Part shown: in pieces, positions 1 through 5,191 of the stretch
Position numbering within the stretch: position 1 is the first letter of the stretch
Layout of the letters: each line of letters opens with the position of its first letter
From: Acidobacteriaceae bacterium
GTDB lineage: Bacteria > Acidobacteriota > Terriglobia > Terriglobales > SbA1
Assembly: GCA_003156615.1 (NCBI GenBank)
Contig: PMHI01000788.1
Coordinates: 1-7,994 of the forward strand
Length of the DNA stretch: 7,994 bases
Direction: 5' to 3'
Notes under the pieces: generated by a model
What the model was told of the DNA's origin: nothing
The model's input: only the letters and a program-made list of their open reading frames with translations
The model's database searches: none
Program-made: the position numbers and the translations under genes

Positions 1-313
1 GTGGAAAGCGGCTGCCTAATTAATTAGGCTGCGTATGCCATTGGTTGATTGGCAATTATCATTTTGCCCACGATTACGGGTGTGTGCACCCCGGCATGCC
101 TCTTGGCCGCAAGCATCTCCGTCGAAGCCGTGACGCCCCCACTGGTGGGATTGGCCATACAAAGAACTGACTCCAGACTAGGTGCGAACCCAATCGAAGT
201 CAATTGTTTGATGTGTTTCGAATGGGAAAGGTTCACTACTCTCCTCGACCGCCTAGGGGCGAGGGAAGGCGACTGGGATGGAAAGCGTACCGGCATCGCT
301 GTCCGCTGAAGCT
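1..313. other. Gene-poor left edge, no convincing CDS
   Basis: No gene is supported here. All three plus-strand frames entering from the left stop within the first 27 bases (TAA at 17-19, TAA at 21-23, TAG at 25-27), so any upstream plus-strand gene ends at or before the palindrome at 11-32. A plus-strand open frame (49-309, TTG start) and a minus-strand open frame (24-530) cross the area. Neither has a ribosome binding site or a recognisable full domain, and the minus one overlaps the well-supported acetyltransferase gene. The last 48 codons of the minus frame (27-170) contain a short stretch resembling the acetyl-CoA carboxylase beta-subunit motif around GGVTAS. This may be a decayed fragment or chance. 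Otherwise I see only short hairpins, such as GGGTG/CACCC at 78-82 and 87-91. Confidence 0.55.
11..32. repeat. AT-rich palindrome with stops in all six frames
   Basis: Bases 14-29 (gcctaattaattaggc) are a perfect 16-bp palindrome. Bases 11-12 and 31-32 extend the pairing by 2 bp across one mismatched pair (13/30). The TAATTAATTA core supplies a stop codon in every frame of both strands. There is no T-tract after it and the core is AT-rich, so it is not a standard intrinsic terminator. It could be a binding site for a dimeric regulator or simply a gene boundary. Its role is unknown. Confidence 0.5.
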
Positions 314-940
314 CTAGAATGGATATTTTCCCCCAAGCATCGCCTCGAGCCTCGATTTCACCTCCGGCCACTCCGAATCCAGAATGCTGAAGTAAACCGT
401 GTCGCGCACGCGCCCCCTCCATGTGATCAGGTGCCTGCGCAGAGTGCCCTCTTCTTTCGCGCCGAGGCGAAGGATGGCGTTGCGCGATCTTTGATTGAGG
501 GCATCTGTTTTCAGCTCGACCCGCATACATTTCCAGGCCTCGAATGCGTGCCGGAGCATCAGGTATTTTGCTTCCGTGTTGACCGCAGTGCGATGCCAGG
601 CCGGCACGATCCAGGTGAAACCAATCTCCACGCGGCGATTGACGCGGTCGATATTCATAAATCGGGTGCTGCCGATGACCCGCCCAGAACCACGCTCAAT
701 GGTTGCAAACACGACCGACTCGCCGCGCCTCTGCTCGTCAAAGGCCTTCTCAACCATAAGTTGAAAGTCCTCGCGGGTCTTCAGGCGGTAAGGAAACCAT
801 TCGAAAATATCGTCGAGCGCATTCTCGGCAACCTCCCAGAATGTCCCAGTGTGTTCGCGCTGAATCGGTTTCAGTCGCACAACGGAACCCTCCAGCGTAA
901 TCGGCGTTACGATTTGCAACGGAGAATCGACAATGCCCAT
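314..940 (-). CDS. GNAT family N-acetyltransferase (RimJ/RimL-like, COG1670 type)
   Basis: The 208-residue protein fits the Acetyltransf_3 branch of the GNAT fold, which moves an acetyl group from acetyl-CoA to an amine on a protein or small molecule. Residues 15-25 (TLEGSVVRLKP) form the usual first strand. The central strands run about 76-112 (VVFATIE, VIGSTRF, VEIGFTWI). The acetyl-CoA pyrophosphate loop and following helix are at about 115-135, with the WHRTAVNTEAK signature of this subfamily. Residues 140-161 carry VELKTDALNQRSRNAI and then RLGA, and VYFSI at 182-186 is the last strand. The start at 940 is supported by a GGGAAGGAA ribosome site 6 nt upstream. The gene is divergent from bshC with no obvious functional link. 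The substrate cannot be deduced; members are often labelled ribosomal-protein acetyltransferases without proof. Confidence 0.9.
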   Translation of the reverse strand: MGIVDSPLQIVTPITLEGSVVRLKPIQREHTGTFWEVAENALDDIFEWFPYRLKTREDFQLMVEKAFDEQRRGESVVFATIERGSGRVIGSTRFMNIDRVNRRVEIGFTWIVPAWHRTAVNTEAKYLMLRHAFEAWKCMRVELKTDALNQRSRNAILRLGAKEEGTLRRHLITWRGRVRDTVYFSILDSEWPEVKSRLEAMLGGKYPF

Positions 941-946
941 CGTTCA

Positions 947-955
947 TTCCTTCCC
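947..955 (-). promoter_or_regulatory. Shine-Dalgarno site of the GNAT gene
   Basis: Read on the minus strand this is GGGAAGGAA, 6 nt before the ATG at 940. It fixes the start of the acetyltransferase gene. A GATAAT hexamer at 967-972 (minus strand) matches the -10 consensus at five of six positions and lies 26 nt from the ATG, but I see no matching -35 box. Confidence 0.6.
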
Positions 956-1084
956 GGACTGGCACCATTATCTTGCATCTTGCGCCTGTTTGCGGCATCT
1001 CTACTACGACGCCATACCTGTAGAATAAAGGGCGTTGACTTGCGATGATCTTAGCCGTCAAAGACTGTATGCACCAGCGATGGC

Positions 1085-1090
1085 AGGAGG
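1085..1090 (+). promoter_or_regulatory. Shine-Dalgarno site that decides the bshC start
   Basis: A perfect AGGAGG lies 7 nt before the GTG at 1098. It favours that codon over the in-frame ATG at 1080, which has no ribosome site and which the AGGAGG itself follows, and over the TTG at 1035. A TAGAAT hexamer at 1021-1026 may be the -10 element for this gene, but no convincing -35 box accompanies it. Confidence 0.8.
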
Positions 1091-1097
1091 GCCCGCA

Positions 1098-2729
1098 GTG
1101 AAAGCGCAGTGTCTGCCCTTCGCCCAGATCCCGCATACCACTCGCCTGTTCGCCGATTTCCTCGCATACTCTCCCGCCGTCCAGCCTTTCTACCCGTATT
1201 CTCCGCACTTCAGCGAGTGGTCGAAGGCGGAAGGTTCCGCGTTGCAGTACGATTCATCTCGCCGGGAGCGCGTGGGCGTAATTCTTCAGCGGCAGAACCA
1301 AGCCTGCGGCTGCTCGCCGCAGACCTTCGCCAACATCACTCGTCTGCGCCAAGGCGCGGCGGCCATCGTTACGGGGCAGCAAGTCGGCCTGTTCGGCGGA
1401 CCGATGTTTGCCATCTACAAGGCTCTCACCGCGGTGAAACTGGCCGAAGAGGCCACCGCGGCCGGCGTCGACTCGGTGCCCGTCTTCTGGTTGGCCACAT
1501 CCGACCACGATCTCGCCGAGGTGAATCACGTTTCGTTGCCCGGCCCCGACGGTCTCCTGCGCACGCTTACGACTTCCAGCCACGGGGTTGCGGGCGCGCC
1601 GGTAAGCCAGGTGCGCTTGGGCGAAGAGATCCTGCCGGTCGTCGAGGAGGCCGTATCTCTGTTGGGAGATTCTGAGGCGTCGCAATTCCTACGCGAGTCG
1701 TATCGTCCGGGGGAAACACTGGGCACGGCCTTCGCACGTTTCTATGCGCGTCTCTTCGCTGAATGGGGTGTGATACTTCTGGACGCTTCCGATGCCGAAC
1801 TGCATCGCGTTGCGGCGCCCGTCGAGCGAGCTGCCATTGAACGCGCGGAAGAACTGGATGCCGCCTTGCTCGCCCGAGGTCAGGCCCTCGAGAAAGCTGG
1901 TTATTCCCAGCAAGTGAAGGTAACGGCCTCGTCGGTACTGCTTTTCGCGATGCGCGAGGGCGCGCGCACGCCGATCTACCGCAGAGAGGGATCGAATAAG
2001 GCTTCGGAATTCGCTATCGGCAGCGAACCCGGAGCTGAGAAGCTTTCGTCCGCCGAATTGCTGGATCGTATCGATTCCGCGCCCGAAAACTTCAGTCCCA
2101 ACGTTCTGTTGCGCCCGGTGGTGCAGGACTACCTTCTGCCCACGCTGGCCTACACGGGTGGCGCTGCTGAGGCGGCATATTTTGCGCAGGCAGGCGCGGT
2201 CTATGATGCCATCCTGCGCCGCGTGACACCCATCGTGCCTCGTTTCTCGGCAACCCTGGTCGAGCCCAAGGTGCAGCGCTGGCTGAACCAGTACGGCATC
2301 GCGGTGCGGAACGCATTCGACGGACCTGAGGTGCTTCGCCAGACGCTTGCCTCGCGTACTCTGCCCGCAGATTTGCAGGCGGCCTTCGAACGAGCGAATC
2401 AATCTGTGGAAGAATCTTTCTCTGCTCTAAAGGAAGCGCTGGCCAAGCTCGATCCCACGCTGGTCGAAGCCAGCCAGACCGGCGCTTCGAAAGTGCACTA
2501 TCAACTCGACCGCCTTCGCGAACGCGCCATGGCCGCCGAGTTACGCCGCAGCGAAGTGGTTCGCCGTCACGCCGAAGCCCTCAGCCAAATGCTCTATCCC
2601 GAGAACGCATTGCAGGAGCGCGGTGTGGCTGGCATATATTTCGTCGCTCGCCACGGAACGGAACTGCTGGGACGTCTTCATGAGACCATGCGCACCGATT
2701 GCCAGGACCACCAGATCCTGGACCTGTAA
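1098..2729 (+). CDS. bshC: Bacillithiol biosynthesis cysteine-adding enzyme BshC
   Basis: BshC catalyses the last step of bacillithiol synthesis, adding cysteine to the glucosamine-malate made by BshA and BshB, in the cytoplasm. With the GTG start the protein is 543 residues, the usual family length. Family landmarks appear in order: TGQQVGLFGGP at 92-102 followed by IYKALTAVKLA in the Rossmann-like core; PVFWLATSDHDLAEVNHV at 128-145, matching the conserved W-x-A-x-x-DHD-x-x-E-x-NH block; RPVVQDYLLPTLAYTGGAAE at 339-358; and RFSATLVEP at 382-390. A charged helical stretch at about 426-496 fits the coiled-coil dimerisation region, and the C-terminus YFVARHGTELL is typical. No bshA or bshB is in the window. 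The gene is divergent from the acetyltransferase and converges on the HAD gene with a 39-bp gap. The identification is secure; in vivo thiol chemistry is known mainly from Firmicutes. Confidence 0.95.
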   Translation: MKAQCLPFAQIPHTTRLFADFLAYSPAVQPFYPYSPHFSEWSKAEGSALQYDSSRRERVGVILQRQNQACGCSPQTFANITRLRQGAAAIVTGQQVGLFGGPMFAIYKALTAVKLAEEATAAGVDSVPVFWLATSDHDLAEVNHVSLPGPDGLLRTLTTSSHGVAGAPVSQVRLGEEILPVVEEAVSLLGDSEASQFLRESYRPGETLGTAFARFYARLFAEWGVILLDASDAELHRVAAPVERAAIERAEELDAALLARGQALEKAGYSQQVKVTASSVLLFAMREGARTPIYRREGSNKASEFAIGSEPGAEKLSSAELLDRIDSAPENFSPNVLLRPVVQDYLLPTLAYTGGAAEAAYFAQAGAVYDAILRRVTPIVPRFSATLVEPKVQRWLNQYGIAVRNAFDGPEVLRQTLASRTLPADLQAAFERANQSVEESFSALKEALAKLDPTLVEASQTGASKVHYQLDRLRERAMAAELRRSEVVRRHAEALSQMLYPENALQERGVAGIYFVARHGTELLGRLHETMRTDCQDHQILDL

Positions 2730-2768
2730 GGAGAGCGCCATCCGGTTCAGCCCCGCACTCGACGTTTC

Positions 2769-3431
2769 CTATCGCTTGAGCGAGGTTTCAAGCTGCTCCA
2801 TCGACTCCACGCGCGGCAGTTTGCGGTCGCGGTAAGCCCCGGCCACATCGAACAAGACCGCCTGCATTCCCGCGTTGCGCGCTCCTACATAGTCCACGGA
2901 GTACACATCTCCCACGTACAGGCTTTCGTCCGGGCGTACCTGCATCGCTTCGAGCGCTGCCGCAAAAATTTTCGGATGGGGTTTCTCGACTCCAACGATT
3001 CCTGAGTCCGTGACGCTTTCGAAGCAGTCGGCAATGCCGCAGCGGGAAAGCACCCGCCCGATCCCGCCATCGGCATTGGAGATCACCGCTATGCGGAAGT
3101 TCTGGCCGATTCGAAGCAGGGCGTCGCGCGTTCCCCGCAGAATCTGGTCCCAGTTCGCCGAGTTCCGGGTATTCTCCACCAGCGCGTTGCGGCCCCCCAT
3201 ATCTTCCCCGAGATCCTCCAACAGGTAAGTGTGAAATGTCCACCAGAAGCCGTGATCGACTCTACCGCTCTGCATGCCCTGGTCGAACTTTTGCTTCGTT
3301 CTGCGCTCCAGGGCCTGCCATTGCTCGAGCGTGGGGTGGCGATCGCTTGAGACGGGCGCCAGCATCTTCGCCCGGTTGGGAAAAAGAAGAGTGTTCCCGA
3401 CATCAAAAAAAACGGCGCGCCGTTCTGCCAT
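2769..3431 (-). CDS. HAD-superfamily hydrolase (subfamily IA type)
   Basis: The 220-residue protein has the full set of haloacid-dehalogenase motifs with a helical cap between motifs I and II. Motif I is FFDVGNTLL at 8-16 with nucleophile Asp10. Motif II is VISNADG at 116-122 with Ser118. Motif III is EKPHPKIF at 149-156 with Lys150. Motif IV is YVGDVYSVD at 172-180 with Asp175 and Asp180. The second Asp of the classical DxDxT motif is Gly12 here. DVGNT/DVGGT variants are common in some HAD-IA proteins, but that Asp normally serves as general acid/base, so activity may be altered. The likely role is a cytoplasmic phosphatase on an unknown small phosphate ester. The ATG at 3431 lacks a Shine-Dalgarno but has a TAAGAT hexamer 6 nt upstream. 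The gene converges with bshC and is divergent from the small membrane-protein gene. Confidence 0.9.
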   Translation of the reverse strand: MAERRAVFFDVGNTLLFPNRAKMLAPVSSDRHPTLEQWQALERRTKQKFDQGMQSGRVDHGFWWTFHTYLLEDLGEDMGGRNALVENTRNSANWDQILRGTRDALLRIGQNFRIAVISNADGGIGRVLSRCGIADCFESVTDSGIVGVEKPHPKIFAAALEAMQVRPDESLYVGDVYSVDYVGARNAGMQAVLFDVAGAYRDRKLPRVESMEQLETSLKR

Positions 3432-3437
3432 GGGTCC

Positions 3438-3443
3438 ATCTTA
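3438..3443 (-). promoter_or_regulatory. Possible -10 box of a leaderless HAD transcript
   Basis: Read on the minus strand this is TAAGAT, separated from the ATG at 3431 by 6 nt, with no Shine-Dalgarno between. The distance would place the transcription start at or next to the start codon. I see no good -35 box, so this is weak on its own. It gains weight only because three other genes in the window show the same arrangement. Confidence 0.3.
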
Positions 3444-3502
3444 CTGAAGGTGTCGGTGGAAGCGGGCAGGTTGACACCGCTGATGCCCTCGCAGTGACTC
3501 GC

Positions 3503-3532
3503 GTGACCCAGGCAGCGAAAAAATTGTAATAT
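3503..3532 (+). promoter_or_regulatory. Candidate promoter for the small membrane-protein gene
   Basis: GTGACC at 3503-3508 (-35 type, four of six to consensus) and TAATAT at 3527-3532 (-10 type, four of six) are separated by 18 bp in the divergent spacer. An AT-rich run (aaaaaattgtaatat) surrounds the -10. An isolated TTGACA at 3471-3476 has no usable -10 at the right distance. The assignment is by eye only. Confidence 0.3.
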
Positions 3533-3584
3533 CCTAGTCACTCGGACGAACCTTAAGTGTCCTTTTGTGGGTTCGGCGCAATCT

Positions 3585-3932
3585 ATGGCTCTGTCTACTG
3601 CAACCCTGATCTCGGGCCTCGCACGCACCACGCGCGCTGCACTCTCGCTGCACAACCTGTTGCGCGCTCAGTCTGTGCTCGCAGCGAGCCTCATGCTATT
3701 GGTGCGCACTTTCAACCGCCGGAGCGACGTTTACAACATTCTTTGGGCCGTCGTCTTCGGGTTCGCCACGCTGAATATCCTGAGCCTTGCCGCGAGGCGC
3801 TTCGAGCCTAACCGCCGTGGTCTCACCTTCGGAGAATTGATGGCGGTGCTCGTAGTCCTGCTTTCGGTCTTTTTGCTGGGCTGGGAGTTGTTGGGCGTGT
3901 TCCACATCTTCCCGATCAAACTTTACCGCTGA
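3585..3932 (+). CDS. Small hydrophobic membrane protein of unknown function
   Basis: I do not recognise a family. From the ATG at 3585 the product is 115 residues; an in-frame GTG at 3567 would add six. The N-terminal 28 residues look like an amphipathic helix rich in Ala, Leu, Arg and Ser. Residues 29-40 are a short hydrophobic stretch. Two clear membrane spans follow, at about 52-70 (ILWAVVFGFATLNILSLAA) and about 84-106 (ELMAVLVVLLSVFLLGW and on), joined by a basic loop RRFEPNRR at 71-78. Positive-inside bias would put that loop in the cytoplasm. There is no cleavable signal peptide, no cysteine and no catalytic motif. Neither candidate start has a good ribosome site. It lies first in a same-strand run with the CxCC protein and GDPD gene. 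The long open frame, the start of the spans and the basic loop support real coding. Function is unknown. Confidence 0.7.
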   Translation: MALSTATLISGLARTTRAALSLHNLLRAQSVLAASLMLLVRTFNRRSDVYNILWAVVFGFATLNILSLAARRFEPNRRGLTFGELMAVLVVLLSVFLLGWELLGVFHIFPIKLYR

Positions 3933-3995
3933 ACGGGACTACGTTCTGAACCTGGCCAGTTTGAATCCGACGCGCGTTTCAGTCCACTTTTGCGG

Positions 3996-4001
3996 TATCA
4001 T
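3996..4001 (+). promoter_or_regulatory. Possible -10 box of a leaderless transcript
   Basis: TATCAT ends 7 nt before the ATG at 4009 of the CxCC protein gene, and no Shine-Dalgarno lies between. An in-frame ATG at 4000 overlaps the box, which argues for 4009 as the real start if this is a promoter. No clear -35 box is visible. Confidence 0.3.
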
Positions 4002-4008
4002 GCGCACA

Positions 4009-4317
4009 ATGGCGAAGAGACCTGCCACAATCGAAGTCACTTGTCCCTGCTGCAGCGCGCTGCTGAAGGTGGATACGGCGACGGCCGCTGTAATCGCCCA
4101 CACCGCCGCGGTGAAGCCCCGGATGTTCAACGATATGGAGGATGCGGCCCGCGCCATGAAGGAACAGGACAGCCGCCGCGAATCGATCTTCCGCCAATCG
4201 GTCGAAGCGCAAAAACATGCGTCCGAGCTGCTGGAAAAGAAGTTTCAGGAGGCGGTAAAGAAGGCCAAGGAATCTCCTGACACCGGCAAGCCCATCCGCG
4301 ATTTCGATCTGGATTAA
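4009..4317 (+). CDS. Small CxCC-motif protein with charged helical tail, unknown function
   Basis: I do not recognise a characterised family. The 102-residue product starts with a short strand TIEVTCPCCSALLKVD (7-22), which reads like the first knuckle of a zinc ribbon: Cys12, Cys14 and Cys15 set between two beta strands. No second cysteine pair follows; His31 and His70 are the only histidines, so a metal site would need them or a second subunit. Residues 41-88 are highly charged with no helix breakers (EDAARAMKEQDSRRES, then ELLEKKFQEAVKKAKE), suggesting a long helix or coiled coil, and the tail DFDLD is acidic. The start could also be ATG 4000 or TTG 3961, but conservation-like sequence begins at MAKRPATIEV. 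It lies 76 bp after the membrane-protein gene and 81 bp before the GDPD gene on the same strand. A nucleic-acid or partner-binding role is only a guess. Confidence 0.75.
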   Translation: MAKRPATIEVTCPCCSALLKVDTATAAVIAHTAAVKPRMFNDMEDAARAMKEQDSRRESIFRQSVEAQKHASELLEKKFQEAVKKAKESPDTGKPIRDFDLD

Positions 4318-4384
4318 CAGCATTGGCCAGTGAGCAGGGTTCAGTGGTCAGAAAAAACCTACCAGCCGCTGTTCCCAGGCCCGA

Positions 4385-4390
4385 TAGAAT
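4385..4390 (+). promoter_or_regulatory. Possible -10 box of a leaderless GDPD transcript
   Basis: TAGAAT (in gatagaat) lies 8 nt before the ATG at 4399, with no Shine-Dalgarno in between. This spacing is compatible with transcription starting at the initiation codon. No convincing -35 box is present. It also supports 4399 over the in-frame GTG at 4330. Confidence 0.3.
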
Positions 4391-4398
4391 CGAACGCG

Positions 4399-5064
4399 AT
4401 GGAGATTCCGCTGCTTCTCGGTCACCGTGGCGCGCGTGTCGGGAAGTCCATTCCGGAAAACACTCTGGCCTCGTTCGATCTGGCGCTGGCTTCCGGTTGC
4501 GACGGTTTCGAGTTCGACGTGCGACTCACGGCCGATGGGCAGGCCGTCGTCTGTCACAATGCAAAAATCCGCAGGCTTGAGATTGCACGGTCCCCGACGA
4601 AACCATTAGCCCTGCCCTCATTGTGCGAAGTCTTGGCTCGCTACCAGAGCACCGCCTTCCTCGATGTCGAACTTAAGGTCTCCGGCTTGGAGACAATCGC
4701 GGCGGATTTGCTGCGGAAACTTGCCCCGGCCCGCGGCTTCGTGGTTTCGTCGTTTCTCCCCGAAGTGTTGCAGACCATCCACGGGTTGGACGCAACCATT
4801 CCACTTGGTCTGATCTGTGAGACGCGGACCCAATTGAGCCGCTGGCTTCAGTTGCCAGTCGAGTATGTGATTCCGCACTTCAGGCTGGTGCGACAGGATC
4901 TCACCGCGGAGATCAAATCAGCGGGCAAGAAGATATTCGTGTGGACAGTGAACGACCCCGCGGACATGAAACGCTTTTCGAAGTGGGAAGTGGAGGGCAT
5001 TATCTCTGACCATCCCAAAAGGCTTGCTCTCACCCTGGGTCGGCGGATTGAGTCCGGACTGTAA
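4399..5064 (+). CDS. Glycerophosphodiester phosphodiesterase (GDPD/UgpQ-like)
   Basis: GDPD enzymes hydrolyse glycerophosphodiesters to glycerol-3-phosphate and an alcohol, using a metal ion on a TIM-barrel fold. The 221-residue product shows LGHRGAR at 7-13 (catalytic His9, Arg10), PENTLASF at 19-26 (Glu20, Asn21), GFEFDVRLTADGQAVVCH at 36-53 (metal ligands Glu38 and Asp40, second catalytic His53), FLDVELK at 87-93 (Glu91, Lys93), VVSSF at 115-119, VWTVND at 181-186 and GIISDHP at 200-206. Two features are unusual. His53 is followed by Asn where most members have Asp, and the LxRTTxGxG segment after it is shortened and replaced. No signal peptide is present, so it is probably cytoplasmic, like UgpQ. 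I chose ATG 4399 because homology starts right after it; a GTG at 4330 would add 23 unsupported residues. The gene converges on glpD, whose product consumes the released glycerol-3-phosphate. Confidence 0.92.
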   Translation: MEIPLLLGHRGARVGKSIPENTLASFDLALASGCDGFEFDVRLTADGQAVVCHNAKIRRLEIARSPTKPLALPSLCEVLARYQSTAFLDVELKVSGLETIAADLLRKLAPARGFVVSSFLPEVLQTIHGLDATIPLGLICETRTQLSRWLQLPVEYVIPHFRLVRQDLTAEIKSAGKKIFVWTVNDPADMKRFSKWEVEGIISDHPKRLALTLGRRIESGL

Positions 5065-5065
5065 G

Positions 5066-5138
5066 AAAACCCAGCCAAGGATTCGCACCGATCTTCACGG
5101 ATGCGATCGTGATCTTAACTTCTTGACCTTTGGGTTTT
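5066..5138 (+). terminator. Interrupted inverted repeat ending in a T run after the GDPD gene
   Basis: AAAACCCA-gcc-AAGG (5066-5080) can pair with CCTTTGGGTTTT (5127-5138): 12 base pairs with a 3-nt bulge, starting 2 nt after the GDPD stop codon and ending in five T residues (5135-5139). The enclosed loop is 46 nt, much longer than in standard intrinsic terminators, so terminator function is uncertain. The repeat interleaves with the inverted repeat at 5082-5171. Confidence 0.3.
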
Positions 5139-5171
5139 TATCCTGGTGAATCCGTGCAGATCTGGGGCGAA
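5082..5171. repeat. Imperfect inverted repeat with ATCCGTG-type arms
   Basis: The left arm at 5082-5102 (ttcgcaccgatcttcacgga, then t) and the right arm at 5150-5171 are imperfect inverted copies. Reverse-complemented, the right arm reads ttcgccccagatctgcacgg and then at, which aligns over the full length with two substitutions plus a short misaligned middle. The spacer is 47 nt. It fills the convergent gap between the GDPD gene and glpD. Arms of the form atccgtg...gatc...ggcgaa resemble short intergenic repeats I recall from acidobacterial and planctomycete genomes, so it may be one copy of a dispersed REP-like family. That membership is inference. Confidence 0.55.
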
Positions 5172-5191
5172 GAAAGTTGACTTTTCAAAGC

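Noticed and set aside
278..1048. Long plus-strand open frame antisense to the GNAT gene
   Set aside because: It is the complement of a well-supported acetyltransferase gene, has no domain and no ribosome site; long antisense frames are expected in GC-rich coding DNA.
1035..1097. N-terminal extension of bshC from TTG 1035 or ATG 1080
   Set aside because: The extra residues match nothing in the family, and a perfect ribosome site lies inside the extension directly before GTG 1098.
1689..2402. 237-codon minus-strand open frame inside bshC
   Set aside because: Shadow of bshC with no recognisable motif.
2702..2721. CCAGGA/TCCTGG hairpin at the end of bshC as a terminator
   Set aside because: Only a 6-bp stem with an 8-nt loop, inside the coding sequence, and not followed by a T run.
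3471..3476. Perfect TTGACA as a -35 box of the small membrane-protein gene
   Set aside because: No -10-like hexamer lies 16-18 bp downstream.
3089..3655. 188-codon minus-strand frame overlapping HAD and the divergent spacer
   Set aside because: Its second half is an off-frame reading of the HAD gene and the first half shows no domain.
4330..4398. 23-residue N-terminal extension of the GDPD protein from GTG 4330
   Set aside because: No ribosome site; sequence before MEIPLLLGHRG is not family-like.
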